This document shows, piece after piece, positions 1-9,184 of a stretch of 64,000 bases of DNA. The notes below the pieces were generated by a model, which made no database searches, was not told the DNA's origin, and saw nothing but the letters and a program-made list of their open reading frames with translations. This DNA comes from G963665495 sp963677785 (lineage in GTDB: Bacteria; Desulfobacterota; Desulfovibrionia; Desulfovibrionales; Desulfovibrionaceae), in the NCBI GenBank assembly GCA_963677785.2, contig CAXXDH010000003.1, forward strand, positions 1,488,001 through 1,552,000. Direction: 5' to 3'. Numbering within the stretch: position 1 is the first letter of the stretch; every line of letters begins with the position of its first letter. The translations under genes were made by a program, and so were the position numbers.

Positions 1-1
1 G

Positions 2-682
2 CTGGAGGATTTTTTTCAGCGCTGGGTTCCATTCATGCGCGGCTACGACGGCTATATGGATGCGGCCACCCGCCAGACGCTCGAACGGGTGGAGTTCGGC
101 GAAGGCCCGGAGTCTTCGGGATCCAATTCGCACGATCTGGCCGGGGCTTCGCGCCTGGGCCCCCTGATCGCCTGCTACGGCGGCGACGAAGAGGCGCTGG
201 CGGCTGCGGCCAAAGCGCAGACGCGTATGACGCATAACAACCCCAAGGTCGTGGCGTCAGCGGAGTTCTTTGCCCGTGTCGTCAGCCGCGAACTGCGGGG
301 CCAGGCTCCGGTGGCGGCCATGCGCGAGGCGGCCTCCCTGGACTACGGCATACCGGATGTGGCCGACTGGGTGGAAGCAGGCCTGCAGCTGGCCGGAGAA
401 GACAGCCTGGCGGCGGTTTCCGAACTCGGCCCCACCTGCGACGTGGATGAAGCCTTTCCTGCCACGGTGCAGCTGATTGCCGCTCATGAAAACGATTTTG
501 AAAACGGCCTGATCGACTGCGTCATGGGAGGCGGGGATTCCTCGGCCAGGGCCATGCTCGCCGCACCGGTGCTGGCCGCCAATCCGTTGAACAAGGGTAT
601 GGAGGCCATCCCGGCCCGCTGGACGGACGCCCTGGTCAAAAAAGAGGAGATCCTGCGGATGCTGGACTCTCTGGAAGCTTAA
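2..682 (+). CDS. ADP-ribosylglycohydrolase family protein, 3' part
   Basis: The reading frame is open from base 2, so the gene enters from the left edge and only its last 226 residues are seen; the ATG at 35 is internal. Family members remove ADP-ribose from proteins or related substrates using a binuclear metal site. A segment resembling the conserved HDLAG-S-LGP-I region is followed by an alpha-helical body and a late GGDSSARAM stretch. That stretch occupies the place of the metal-binding GGD(S/T)D signature, but the second Asp is not obvious, so catalytic competence is uncertain. Family assignment comes from overall pattern; the substrate is unknown. A K+ channel gene converges on it 21 bp downstream. 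Confidence 0.6.
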   Translation: MEDFFQRWVPFMRGYDGYMDAATRQTLERVEFGEGPESSGSNSHDLAGASRLGPLIACYGGDEEALAAAAKAQTRMTHNNPKVVASAEFFARVVSRELRGQAPVAAMREAASLDYGIPDVADWVEAGLQLAGEDSLAAVSELGPTCDVDEAFPATVQLIAAHENDFENGLIDCVMGGGDSSARAMLAAPVLAANPLNKGMEAIPARWTDALVKKEEILRMLDSLEA

Positions 683-703
683 CTTTTTCAACGTCAAAAC
701 GCT

Positions 704-1582
704 CTAGGCCGGGGGGGATCCGGGGCCGGGCATGTCGTCCTGGCGCTTGTGCGTCACTACGGGGTTCATGGCCGAGGAGTAGGAGAACAGATAGGGGTAG
801 TTGACCTGCAGATAATGCAGATATTCGAGCCATTGCAGCAGCAACCAGTGGTAGGCGCGTTTCAGGTCACCCGTCAGGTGAGTGAGGTCCGCGTCCGTGA
901 AGGCGTGGCGGCGTTCCAGTTCCTCTTTGAGGTGGAACACGCTTCTGAGCAGCTCGGTAAAGGTCTCGTGCTCCAGCAGCAGCGGGTTTTCCAGCAGTCT
1001 GAGCAGAGTGGGCGTGGTGTCCTGCAGCAGCGTAAGCAGCTGTTCGGCGTCGGTACGGCGGATGTCCACAGCGTAGCTGTATTTTTGCAGGTATTTTTTG
1101 GTGGCGGCATAATTCTTTTTGGTCCAGCCGGCATCCACTGCGAAAACCTGGGCCAGATGTTGCGCCTTCAGGTCGGATTCCAGCATCTGGTGCAGCAGCT
1201 TCATACCCACTTCGCTGAAAAAGACGCCGATGACCATGCTCAATTTTTGCAGGCGGTTGCTCTTCTCCCGCCGCGAAAGCACGGTTTCCGCGCCCGATGC
1301 CAGAATGCCGAAAAAGGTGCCGCCGCCGGTGATGATGATCACTATGGCCAGCAGCTTGCCCTCCGGACTCATGGGATGGATGTCGCCGTAGCCCACGGTT
1401 GAAATTGTCACAATGCTGAAATATAGGGCATCAAGGATATGCATTCCTTCGATATGGACGAACCCGAGGGTACCGGCCATGACCGTGGCAATGAACACCG
1501 AGGTGAACAGAAGCAGCCGCGTTCTTTCCATGCCGGGTGGTATAGCCTGATGCGCCGTGTTTGAAAAGCCGTTGCCGTTCAC
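704..1582 (-). CDS. Two-TM potassium channel protein
   Basis: A 292-residue inner-membrane ion channel. It has TM1 at about residues 22-42, a pore helix, the K+ selectivity filter TVGYGD at 62-67, and TM2 at about 76-98. The cytoplasmic tail of about 190 residues is helical and rich in Leu, Glu and His. It shows no recognisable RCK/TrkA nucleotide-binding fold, so the gating signal is unknown. The start used is GTG at 1582, which has no strong Shine-Dalgarno; an internal ATG at 1531 (MERTRLL, just before TM1) is an alternative. It is convergent with the upstream glycohydrolase gene and divergent from the next gene. Confidence 0.8.
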   Translation of the reverse strand: MNGNGFSNTAHQAIPPGMERTRLLLFTSVFIATVMAGTLGFVHIEGMHILDALYFSIVTISTVGYGDIHPMSPEGKLLAIVIIITGGGTFFGILASGAETVLSRREKSNRLQKLSMVIGVFFSEVGMKLLHQMLESDLKAQHLAQVFAVDAGWTKKNYAATKKYLQKYSYAVDIRRTDAEQLLTLLQDTTPTLLRLLENPLLLEHETFTELLRSVFHLKEELERRHAFTDADLTHLTGDLKRAYHWLLLQWLEYLHYLQVNYPYLFSYSSAMNPVVTHKRQDDMPGPGSPPA

Positions 1583-1651
1583 TGAGGAACAGAGGACAGG
1601 CCCAAACAGGGGCGGACTGCCTGTTTAGCGGGCTTTGACAGGAGAAATGCC

Positions 1652-2761
1652 ATGCGAGCCGTTGTCATATTTGTAAGATACATTCGCAGGACCTGCGTGT
1701 TGCTGGCCAGTACGCTGGTCGCGTTGCTGTTGTTGCAAGCGTCGCCGTCCGGAGCCCTGGCGCAGCAAGCGCCTTTTCTGGCTTCGGCCATGAGCGGCGA
1801 CCTGGCCTTGAGCGTCAATTCCTGCAATACGCAGGATAGTTTCGCCAATGCTTTCGGCGATACGACCCGGCCGCGCTACGGCAAGTATCTGCTGCTTACC
1901 GTTACGGTAGTGGACAAAGGGGACAAGGCCCTGAAGCTCAATCCCAAAATGTTCGCGCTTCGCGACCGGAGGGGGCGGCAATTCACCCCCAACTCTCTTT
2001 CGGACAGGCAGCTGTTTTTCGACGCCCTGGTCCCGGGAAAAGCTGTGACCGGGAGGCTGGTCTTTGATATCCCGGCGGATGCCGACGCGCCAAAACTGGC
2101 TGTCAGTGTGGGCAACGGGAAAACCGCCTTGATCGAGTTGCAGCAAGTGCAGGGCGCCACCATGTCCGGCCTGGGAACGGGCCGGGGAACCGGGAGGCGT
2201 TCCGGTGCGGTCGCCGGAGCGGGCATGCCCGCCCCGGGCGAGGGAAACGCCACGGCAGGGCTTGCCCCAGGAGGGGCCGCCGGGTCGGGGCACGGTTCGA
2301 GCGGCGCATCCGGAGTGCGTGGAGCGGGGGCTGCCGGAACCTCCGGAGCAGCCGGAGCTGCCGGAGCCGGGGGAGCGCCCCTGGGCGTGGCCATGGCCGG
2401 ACCGTTCAATTTCGCCGTAATGCAGGCCGAACGCAGGCAATCCTACAGGGATGCTTTTTACGAATGGGTGACGTCGTCCTTCGGGGTCTATCTGACGGTA
2501 GGTATCATGGCCCAGAATATGGATACGGCCCCCCACGGTCTGGAACAACGAATGTTCTCCGTACGTGATGGCCAGGGCAGGCAGTACACGCTGAATCCCA
2601 TGAGCGACAGGCAGCTGTTCGCCAAAGCTCTCAAACCGGGAGGCTCAGCGACAGGGGTGCTGGTTTTCGAGCTGCCCGCGGACGCCAGGAACTGTGTTCT
2701 GGCCATCCAGGCGGAAAAAGAGGGGGCAACGCTGGCAAGTGCGGAGATTCCCTTGCCCTAA
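1652..2761 (+). CDS. Secreted protein with two DUF4352-like domains
   Basis: A 369-residue exported protein with an N-terminal hydrophobic signal (about residues 8-38, ending near an Ala-Gln-Gln). Two similar beta-rich domains follow, at about 45-160 and 255-369. Each carries a run of aromatic and basic residues, then a conserved (S)DRQLF followed by a Pro-Gly and a V/LVF(D/E)(I/L)P strand, which is typical of the telokin-like DUF4352 fold. The linker of about 90 residues between them is almost entirely Gly, Ala, Pro and Ser. A GGAGAA Shine-Dalgarno sits just before ATG 1652. DUF4352 proteins are usually extracytoplasmic with no defined reaction. The next gene starts 18 bp later, probably in the same transcript. 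Confidence 0.6.
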   Translation: MRAVVIFVRYIRRTCVLLASTLVALLLLQASPSGALAQQAPFLASAMSGDLALSVNSCNTQDSFANAFGDTTRPRYGKYLLLTVTVVDKGDKALKLNPKMFALRDRRGRQFTPNSLSDRQLFFDALVPGKAVTGRLVFDIPADADAPKLAVSVGNGKTALIELQQVQGATMSGLGTGRGTGRRSGAVAGAGMPAPGEGNATAGLAPGGAAGSGHGSSGASGVRGAGAAGTSGAAGAAGAGGAPLGVAMAGPFNFAVMQAERRQSYRDAFYEWVTSSFGVYLTVGIMAQNMDTAPHGLEQRMFSVRDGQGRQYTLNPMSDRQLFAKALKPGGSATGVLVFELPADARNCVLAIQAEKEGATLASAEIPLP

Positions 2762-2778
2762 AGACCCGGCAAACGGGT

Positions 2779-3384
2779 ATGGTAGATGTGATGGATTCGA
2801 CTGAATTTCGACAACGCATAGGCCCCGCTCTGGTGGGCGAGGGGTTGATCACTGCGGAACAGCTGCAGACTGCCTTGCAGCATCAGAAGCGCTTTCCTTT
2901 TTTCACCATCGGGCAGATCGTGTCCATTTTGTTTCGCGTCCCTGTCGGCAGCATCGACGAAGTCAACGTCCACAAAGTGGTTCTGCCGCAGCTGCCTCCC
3001 GTGTTCTTGACGCGGCTGGTGAAAATCGCCAAACAAGACCGCTTTACCAAAGATTTCGACATCAGGGCCTTTATCGAGTCCGTCGAAGCGCAGGTGCAGA
3101 GTTTTGAAGTCGTCAATGTGGTCGGGCGCAGCTATGAAAAGGACGGGGATGATTATCACCGGACGGAATACAAAAGCAGCATCCAAACCAGAATGAAAAT
3201 TCTGCTGCTGATTACCACCCGGGCGGAAGAAGTTGTCCGGGCCCGGACGTCCGTGCTGCATGACAGCAGGGAGCGCGGACTGGTTATGGAAGAGAGCGAC
3301 GAGGACCTCAAGGGGGGCGTCTATTTCGACCTGCGCAAAGTCTTTGTGGAGTCCGTCCGCGGCCAGGGGGGCGGCGCGTCTTGA
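2779..3384 (+). CDS. Hypothetical protein, GspE-N-like start
   Basis: A 201-residue soluble protein with no signal or membrane segment. The first 50 residues (GPALVGEGLITAEQLQ, then an ALQHQ helix) resemble the small helical N-terminal domain of GspE/MshE-type ATPases, where an I-GE-L-EGLIT-EQL-AL-QK pattern is common. No ATPase domain follows. The rest is helical and charged, and I do not recognise it. It lies between the DUF4352 gene and a glycosyltransferase whose TTG start overlaps its TGA stop, so the two are likely coupled. Function not assigned. Confidence 0.5.
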   Translation: MVDVMDSTEFRQRIGPALVGEGLITAEQLQTALQHQKRFPFFTIGQIVSILFRVPVGSIDEVNVHKVVLPQLPPVFLTRLVKIAKQDRFTKDFDIRAFIESVEAQVQSFEVVNVVGRSYEKDGDDYHRTEYKSSIQTRMKILLLITTRAEEVVRARTSVLHDSRERGLVMEESDEDLKGGVYFDLRKVFVESVRGQGGGAS

Positions 3385-4487
3385 ATGCGGAACCCAGCCT
3401 GTTTCGGGTGCAGTTCGTCCTGGGCCAGCTGACCTTTGGCGGTTCCGAGCGGCATGTGGTGGACCTGGCCCGCAACCTGGACCGCAAGCATTTTTTGCCC
3501 CAGGTGCTTTGTCTGCGTTCGGGCGGCCCGTTGACCAGCGTATTGCGGGATGCGGGCATAGCGTACGCGGAAGCTCCCGTGGCCAGCTGGAAGCGCCCTC
3601 CCCTGTGGGAGCTCTGCCGGGCGGTCCGTGCTTTTCAGCCCCAGGCGCTCTGCGTGTATACCTATGTGGACAAACTTTGGGGGCGGCTGGCTGGCATGCT
3701 CTGCGGCGTGCCATTGGTCCTTTCTGCGTACCGCACGGTACGCAAGCCCTGGTACGAGCCCCTGCTGCTGCCCAAAACCACGGCCGTGGTCGCGAATTCG
3801 CGCGCGTTGCAGCAAAGCTTCCGCCGGATGTACCGTTACCCGGCGGAAAAAGTTCTTTTTCTGCCCAACGGCATCGACCTTTCCCGCTTCAGCCCTTCCT
3901 GCAAACTGGACGCGCGCAAGGCTCTCGGCCTGCCCTTTGACGCGCCCATTGCCGCGCAGGTGGCCCGGTTCGAGCCGGTCAAGGATCACATGACCTCTCT
4001 GGCCACCTTTGCCCTGCTGCGCGAAAAGCTGCCCGAGGCCCTGCTGGTGCTGGTGGGGCATGGTTCGGAGCGGCAGCGGATCGTTGACCGCGCCAGAGAG
4101 CTCGGACTGGAATCCTCCGTACGCATGCTCCCGGCGGATACGGACGTGCCCACGGTCTTTGCCGCAGCCGATGCGGTGGTGCTCAGTTCGCGGTCCGAAA
4201 GCCTGCCCCGGGTGATCATTGAGGCCTCGGCCTGCGCCCGGCCCGTCATCGCCACCGATGTGGGCGGCTGCAGCGAGGTTGTCCTGCACGAACGTACGGG
4301 TTTTATCGTTCCGCCGGGGGCTCCGCAGGAAATGGCCGGGCGGCTCTGCGGGCTGCTTGGCGATACGGAGCTGGCCGAAGAGATGGGCAGGGCCGCGCGT
4401 GAGTTGATCGCCGCCCGGCACAGCCAGGAGGTCATGGCCCGCGAGTTCGAAAAACTGCTGCTGGAGCTGGCCGCGCAAAACAGATAG
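3381..4487 (+). CDS. Glycosyltransferase family 4 protein
   Basis: A 368-residue GT-B glycosyltransferase that would transfer a sugar from a nucleotide donor to a glycan or lipid acceptor at the inner membrane. The N-terminal acceptor domain opens with a GGSERHVVDLA motif. The C-terminal donor domain has a VLVGHGSERQ strand and the E-x7-E retaining motif in ESLPRVIIE, followed by PVIATDVGG. Translation starts at TTG 3381, which overlaps the stop of the previous gene (TTGA), with a G-rich stretch ahead. The substrate is not predictable. Nearby envelope genes (SPOR lipoprotein, deacetylase-like protein, SGNH hydrolase) suggest a surface-glycan role. Confidence 0.85.
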   Translation: MNAEPSLFRVQFVLGQLTFGGSERHVVDLARNLDRKHFLPQVLCLRSGGPLTSVLRDAGIAYAEAPVASWKRPPLWELCRAVRAFQPQALCVYTYVDKLWGRLAGMLCGVPLVLSAYRTVRKPWYEPLLLPKTTAVVANSRALQQSFRRMYRYPAEKVLFLPNGIDLSRFSPSCKLDARKALGLPFDAPIAAQVARFEPVKDHMTSLATFALLREKLPEALLVLVGHGSERQRIVDRARELGLESSVRMLPADTDVPTVFAAADAVVLSSRSESLPRVIIEASACARPVIATDVGGCSEVVLHERTGFIVPPGAPQEMAGRLCGLLGDTELAEEMGRAARELIAARHSQEVMAREFEKLLLELAAQNR

Positions 4488-4592
4488 TCTAGACTTTTTT
4501 TCGCAATCAAGGTAGGCTTTTTTCGATTATATTTGGACGACAATGTGATGCAGGCTGGGCGTTGCCTGTTTCTGATACCTTCGGAGGGGCCT

Positions 4593-5651
4593 ATGCGCTA
4601 CGGAATACTTGCCTTGTTGCTGCTGCTTGCCGCAGTGGCGGGGTGCAACAGAAAGACGACGATAGATCCCAGCCGATACGGCCGCGGACCGGCTGTCAAC
4701 GTGCCCAATGATTCGTTGACGCCGCCGCCCCCCGTGTCCGTGGGCGAGCAGAGCCAGCTTGGCGAAAAAGATCTGCAGCCCGCGCCCCAGGTCGCGCAAA
4801 CTCCCCGTACAGAGAGGCCGCAGCCCGCTCCCAAGCTTGCGCCGCCCCCGGTTCAGGCCCAGGAGCCGCGCGAAGTGGTCATCTATCAGGTCGGCGTATT
4901 TTCCGATATCGCCAATGCCACCGCCTTGAAAAGCAAGCTCGACCAGGCCAGTTTTGAAACCAGCCTGGAGCGTGATGTTTCCCTGCCGCAACCCGTGTAC
5001 CGCGTCACCGCCAAATGGTACGGCAGCGATCCCGAAGGGCGCGCCCGCCTGCAGGATGTGGGCGTTATGGACTCCATCGTGTTGGGCGGCAGCCAGCGCC
5101 CGGCTCCGGCCCCTGCCGCCGCCATTGCCCCGGCAACGCCTGCCGGGCCTTTGCTCTGCTTCCAGGTCGGCGTTTTCAGCGATCCGCTCAATGCCGCACG
5201 GATGCGCGATAAACTGGACTCCCAGGGCGTTCGTGCGGACACGCCCGAAGAAATGGTGGACGGGCGTACGTATTATAAAGTGATCGCCATGCTGCCCGGC
5301 CCCAAAGAAGAGGCCCGCGGCCGCCTGGCCATGCTGGGTTTCCCCGACCCCATCTATTTGTCCAACGCGTCCGCCAATACGGCCGTGCCCGTGAACACCC
5401 CGGCCAATGCGCCTGGAGACGTGCACTCCTCGATGGTTTCTTTTCAGGCGGGCTCTTTTTCCGACCTGGAAAACGCCGAAGCCCTGCGTCGCAGACTCAA
5501 CAGCGCGGGCTTTACTGCGGAGGTCGAACTGTTTACTCTCAACGGCGCCAACCGTTACCGCGTGGTGGCCACCGGATCCGGCACTCCAGCTTCTGTGGAA
5601 GCCTCGTTGAGGCAGGCCGGCGTGCAGAACCCGCTGCTGCTGCATCGTTAG
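4593..5651 (+). CDS. Lipoprotein with three SPOR domains
   Basis: A 352-residue envelope lipoprotein. The signal peptide ends in a lipobox (LAAVAGC), so acylation at Cys is expected. A Pro-rich linker precedes three SPOR repeats. Each has a recognisable (Y/F)Q(V/A)G-FSD---A--(L/M)--KL-- core, at about residues 90-165, 185-260 and 280-350. SPOR domains bind denuded septal peptidoglycan. The start is ATG 4593 with GGAGGGG just upstream; the same frame is open further upstream from a TTG at 4533, but that lacks a ribosome site and would spoil the signal peptide. Confidence 0.85.
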   Translation: MRYGILALLLLLAAVAGCNRKTTIDPSRYGRGPAVNVPNDSLTPPPPVSVGEQSQLGEKDLQPAPQVAQTPRTERPQPAPKLAPPPVQAQEPREVVIYQVGVFSDIANATALKSKLDQASFETSLERDVSLPQPVYRVTAKWYGSDPEGRARLQDVGVMDSIVLGGSQRPAPAPAAAIAPATPAGPLLCFQVGVFSDPLNAARMRDKLDSQGVRADTPEEMVDGRTYYKVIAMLPGPKEEARGRLAMLGFPDPIYLSNASANTAVPVNTPANAPGDVHSSMVSFQAGSFSDLENAEALRRRLNSAGFTAEVELFTLNGANRYRVVATGSGTPASVEASLRQAGVQNPLLLHR

Positions 5652-5669
5652 CCTTGGCGGCTTGAGAAT

Positions 5670-5694
5670 CCTTTTGTCCAGTCTGGCTGGATAA
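5670..5694 (+). repeat. 25-bp intergenic repeat, copy A
   Basis: A 25-bp segment after the SPOR gene that recurs at 13327-13351 in the same orientation with 3 differences. Both copies start with CCTTTTG and end with TGGCTGGATAA, and contain an imperfect CCAG-n5-CTGG dyad. Role unknown. Confidence 0.6.
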
Positions 5695-5819
5695 CTGGCC
5701 TTGTTCTCCGGCAGACAAAGCAACCTGCTGGAAGAGTGCACGTTGTTTTCTTGCTTGCGGCGGATCCGGAGTTACTCCCTTTCTAAACAATACCTGCCCG
5801 GAATGGGCGCGCTTTTTTT

Positions 5820-6758
5820 GTGAAACTAGTCATCAGCATAGACGTAGAAGAGGAAGGCCTGTTTTCCGGACGCTACGCCCAAACCGCTCCCGTCTCCAAT
5901 GTGGAGTGGTTGCGGGGCCTGGAGTTCGTCAGCAAGGATCTGGGGATTCCGCTGACTCTGCTGGCGGATTATCCGGTGTACGCGGACGCCGCGGCCAGAG
6001 AGACGCTGCTTTTCTGGCAACAGGAACACGGGGCCGAACTGGGGGCGCATCTGCACCACTGGACAACGCCGCCGTTCGAGCCGCTGCCCGGCCCTGGTCC
6101 GGCCACTGTTTTGGCCACTGCTCCGGCCCGTTGCAAACAGATTCCCGTGGAGCTGCTGCGCAGGAAACTGGAGAGCCTGGTGGAGATCATGCAGCGCGAA
6201 ACAGGAACCAGCCCCCGTTCTTTTCGTATGGGGCGGTTTGATTTCGCGCCCGTGCTGCAGGATCTGCTGCCGGACTGCGGCATGCGCGTGGATTCCAGCC
6301 TGGTGCCATTGCGGGCCATGCCCAACGGTCCGGACCACTTTCTCGTACCGCCGGATCCCCGCGCACTGACACCGCGCCTTTGGGAAACACCCGTGACCAT
6401 GGTGCCGCTCGTACGCAACAGCCCCCAGCTGGCCTATGCGCTGGCCAGGCGGCTGCCGTTCGACGCGCGCAATCGTTTTCTTAAACTTTTTCGCCTGACC
6501 TGCGCGCTGGGCATTCATCCGTTGTGGCATCCGTCCGCCACCATGCGCCGGGCTGTGCGCTTGCATCACGCGCGCGGCGGACAGGTGCTGAACATGTTTC
6601 TGCACTCTTCGGAGCTGATGCCCGGAGGCTGTCCCAAAATCCGTACCGAGGACGACGCTCGCCGTCTGCTGGAAAAAATCAGGACGTTTCTTGTCTGGCT
6701 GCTGGACCAGTATGAGATCAGCGGCGCGACTCTCGCCGAAACAGTGGAATTTGAATAG
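5820..6758 (+). CDS. Polysaccharide deacetylase-like protein
   Basis: A 312-residue protein. An N-terminal beta strand carries the acidic motif ISIDVEEEG, and a GAHLHHW stretch at about residue 75 matches the Asp and His positions that hold the metal in NodB-type carbohydrate deacetylases. A later HSSELMPGG is typical of the C-terminal His motif. No signal peptide is visible. It starts at GTG 5820 without a clear Shine-Dalgarno. It would remove acetyl groups from a glycan precursor. Assigned from motif layout; the exact subfamily is uncertain. Confidence 0.65.
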   Translation: MKLVISIDVEEEGLFSGRYAQTAPVSNVEWLRGLEFVSKDLGIPLTLLADYPVYADAAARETLLFWQQEHGAELGAHLHHWTTPPFEPLPGPGPATVLATAPARCKQIPVELLRRKLESLVEIMQRETGTSPRSFRMGRFDFAPVLQDLLPDCGMRVDSSLVPLRAMPNGPDHFLVPPDPRALTPRLWETPVTMVPLVRNSPQLAYALARRLPFDARNRFLKLFRLTCALGIHPLWHPSATMRRAVRLHHARGGQVLNMFLHSSELMPGGCPKIRTEDDARRLLEKIRTFLVWLLDQYEISGATLAETVEFE

Positions 6759-6853
6759 CGGGTCCAGGCTTGCTGCCATTTGACAAGCTTGCGGGCTTAA
6801 GGGCAGTTATGACCTGTGTGCAGCGCCTCAACTGAAATCAAATAGAATCAATT

Positions 6854-7993
6854 ATGCGCAATTGTTTGCTCAAGAACCTATTGACCCTTGCCTTGGCTTT
6901 GCTGCTTTGCCTGGCCTTGCTGGAGATATTGTTCCGCTGTTATTTCGGGCAGACCTATGCCAAACGCGCGTCTTTTTACCAGGAGGACGCGGAACTGGGC
7001 TGGATGCCGCATCCGGGACTGGACGACACCTTTTACGGGCCGGATTTTTCCATGCAGATCCGCACGGACGACGAGGGCCTGCGCCTGGGCAAGCTCGGAC
7101 CGGTTCCCAAGGACGCCGACCGGGTTCTGCTGTTGGGCGATTCGTTCGCCTTTGGCTGGGGCGTGAACACGGACCAGACCCTGGCTTCGTATCTGGACGC
7201 TTCCCTGTACGCGTCCTGCGGCCTGCGCCTGGAGAATCTGGGCGTGAACGGCTACGGCACGATGCAGGCTGTGGAGCGGGTGAAAAAATATTTCGCCACC
7301 CATGATCCGGCCAGGGTGCGGGCGGTGATCCTGTTGCATTGCCCCAACGACCCCATGGACAATGTGATCTACCTGCTCGTACGCCTGGGAGTGCGCCAGG
7401 TGCATTTCGAGAGCGTGAACAAGAGCTGGTCGCACCTGTTGAATTTCATCAACCGGACCGAGTACATGAACCTGGTCGTCTCCACGGACAGCAGCGAAGA
7501 CAAGGCCGACACGGACCGGAATCTGTTCGCTTTTCCGGTACGCGTGGCCAAAGGCGGCACGCCGTCGGTGGAGCTGGACGGGAAGACGTACGCGCTTTCT
7601 CGCGACGAATACGACTTGAGCATCCTGCGTCCGGAGCTGAGCCCGCTGCATGAAACCCTGCTGGTCAAAAGCCTGCGCGAACTCCAGTGCGGGGTGCTGC
7701 CCCGAGTGCCCGTGATCCATGTGGCGACCTATGGATCTGAATGGTACGCGGGCGCGGTCGGGCGTGTTGTGCGTAAGGCCGGTGCCGGATGCGACGCGGA
7801 TGTCGAGTGTCTGGGCGAATTGTCCATGAAAGGGTATACGGGAAAAATTTATAACGAACACAGCGGGCTGCATTATACGCCCGAACTCAATATGCACTAC
7901 GCCCGGGAGCTGCTGGCCGTGTTGCAGCGCAGGGGCGTTTGCCGTACGGGCGCGCCGGGCAAGATGCGGGATGCAAAGGAAACATCAGAATGA
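6854..7993 (+). CDS. Membrane-anchored SGNH/GDSL hydrolase
   Basis: A 379-residue protein with one N-terminal membrane anchor (about residues 8-30) and an extracytoplasmic SGNH-hydrolase domain. Block I is LLLGDSFAFGWGV (nucleophile Ser, about residue 98), followed by an NLGVNGYGT block with the oxyanion Gly and Asn. A C-terminal HYTPELNMHYA segment could supply the catalytic His. Such enzymes act as esterases or O-acyl-modifying enzymes on surface glycans. The stop codon overlaps the next start as ATGA at 7990, so the amidotransferase gene is coupled to it. Confidence 0.75.
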   Translation: MRNCLLKNLLTLALALLLCLALLEILFRCYFGQTYAKRASFYQEDAELGWMPHPGLDDTFYGPDFSMQIRTDDEGLRLGKLGPVPKDADRVLLLGDSFAFGWGVNTDQTLASYLDASLYASCGLRLENLGVNGYGTMQAVERVKKYFATHDPARVRAVILLHCPNDPMDNVIYLLVRLGVRQVHFESVNKSWSHLLNFINRTEYMNLVVSTDSSEDKADTDRNLFAFPVRVAKGGTPSVELDGKTYALSRDEYDLSILRPELSPLHETLLVKSLRELQCGVLPRVPVIHVATYGSEWYAGAVGRVVRKAGAGCDADVECLGELSMKGYTGKIYNEHSGLHYTPELNMHYARELLAVLQRRGVCRTGAPGKMRDAKETSE

Positions 7994-8694
7994 AAATGCA
8001 TTGTCTGCGCCATGTGGCGTTCGAGAACGAGGCCGCCATAGGCGCATGGGCGCAAGCCCAAGGGTACGAACTGACCTGCAGCAATCTGTACGCGGGGGAT
8101 ACCCTGCCGGATACGGACACCTTCGACTGGCTGGTGGTCATGGGCGGTCCCATGGGCGTGCACGACGTGGCGGACTATCCGTGGCTGCTGCAGGAAAAAC
8201 TGCTGATCTCGCAGGCCGTGGAACGCGGCAAGCTTGTCCTGGGCATCTGCCTGGGCGCGCAGCTGATAGCGGACGTGCTCGGCGCGCCCGTGACCCGCAA
8301 TCAATACAAGGAAATCGGCTGGCTGCCCGTGCGGCTGCATCCGGCCGCGGCCAAAAGTCCGGCATTCGCGGAATTGCCCGCCGAGTTCATGGCCTTTCAC
8401 TGGCACGGCGACACCTTCGCCTGCCCCACGGGCGGGACGCAGGCGGCCTACAGTGCGGGCTGCGACAACCAGGCTTTCGTGTTCGACGAGCGCGTGGTGG
8501 GGCTGCAATTCCATCTGGAGACCACGGCGGAATCCATGGAAAATCTTCTGACCCATGCGCGGGACGACCTCACTCCCGGACCGTTTGTGCAGTCCGCGGA
8601 GGAAATGCGCCAGCAAAGCGCCGAATATCTGGGCCAGTTGCAGAATATGCTGAAAACCTTGTTGCACGGGATGGCCTCACTGGCAGGAGCATAA
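7990..8694 (+). CDS. Class I glutamine amidotransferase-like protein
   Basis: A 234-residue stand-alone GATase-1 domain protein. The nucleophile elbow GICLGA places Cys87, and QFHLE gives the partner His175 and Glu177, so the Cys-His-Glu triad is complete. A MGGPMGV oxyanion-loop motif lies at 51-57. Such free-standing members include glutamine hydrolases and gamma-glutamyl peptidases, and the actual substrate cannot be told. The start is ATG 7990, which overlaps the previous stop. An in-frame ATG at 7939 lies inside the SGNH gene and is less likely. Confidence 0.8.
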   Translation: MKMHCLRHVAFENEAAIGAWAQAQGYELTCSNLYAGDTLPDTDTFDWLVVMGGPMGVHDVADYPWLLQEKLLISQAVERGKLVLGICLGAQLIADVLGAPVTRNQYKEIGWLPVRLHPAAAKSPAFAELPAEFMAFHWHGDTFACPTGGTQAAYSAGCDNQAFVFDERVVGLQFHLETTAESMENLLTHARDDLTPGPFVQSAEEMRQQSAEYLGQLQNMLKTLLHGMASLAGA

Positions 8695-8697
8695 GCC

Positions 8698-9165
8698 ATG
8701 CGCAGAAAAAAGAACGAAATGACGGACCAGTCGGAAGTGGAAGCCGTGTTGCGCGGTGCGGAAGTGCTGCACCTTGCCCTGAACGCGGCGGGCGCGCCCT
8801 ATGTGCTGCCCCTGAGCTACGGGTTCGAGCCGGGCAGGATTTATTTCCATTGTGCCAGACAAGGCCGCAAGCTGGACCTGATCCGGGCCGACGGCAACGT
8901 GGGCTTCGAGGTGTCCACGGACGTACGGTTGAAAGAGCCGGACACGCCCGGCGAACCCTGTGCGTACGGCGTACGCTTCAAAAGCGTCATCGGCACCGGC
9001 AAAGCGCGCATTGTGGAAGATCCGGCAGAACGAATCCATGGCCTGGATCTGGTCATGGAGCATTACGCGCCGGGCGAGTGGCGGTTCAAGGAGGAGAAAC
9101 TGGCCATCACCGCGGTGGTCTGCATTGATATCGAGACCTTGAGCGGCAAAAGGAACGGGTATTGA
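8698..9165 (+). CDS. NimA-like FMN-binding split-barrel protein
   Basis: A 155-residue protein of the pyridoxamine-phosphate-oxidase-like split-barrel fold, close in pattern to NimA 5-nitroimidazole-resistance proteins. The N-terminal MRRK plus acidic helix is followed by HLAL-----PYVLPLSYGFE, a YFHCARQGRKLDLIR strand-turn and a C-terminal AVVCIDIETLSGK. Family members bind FMN and may reduce nitro or other substrates. It starts 3 bp after the amidotransferase stop, so the two are likely co-transcribed. Actual substrate unknown. Confidence 0.8.
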   Translation: MRRKKNEMTDQSEVEAVLRGAEVLHLALNAAGAPYVLPLSYGFEPGRIYFHCARQGRKLDLIRADGNVGFEVSTDVRLKEPDTPGEPCAYGVRFKSVIGTGKARIVEDPAERIHGLDLVMEHYAPGEWRFKEEKLAITAVVCIDIETLSGKRNGY

Positions 9166-9184
9166 AGCAGCCCGCAGGAGAACG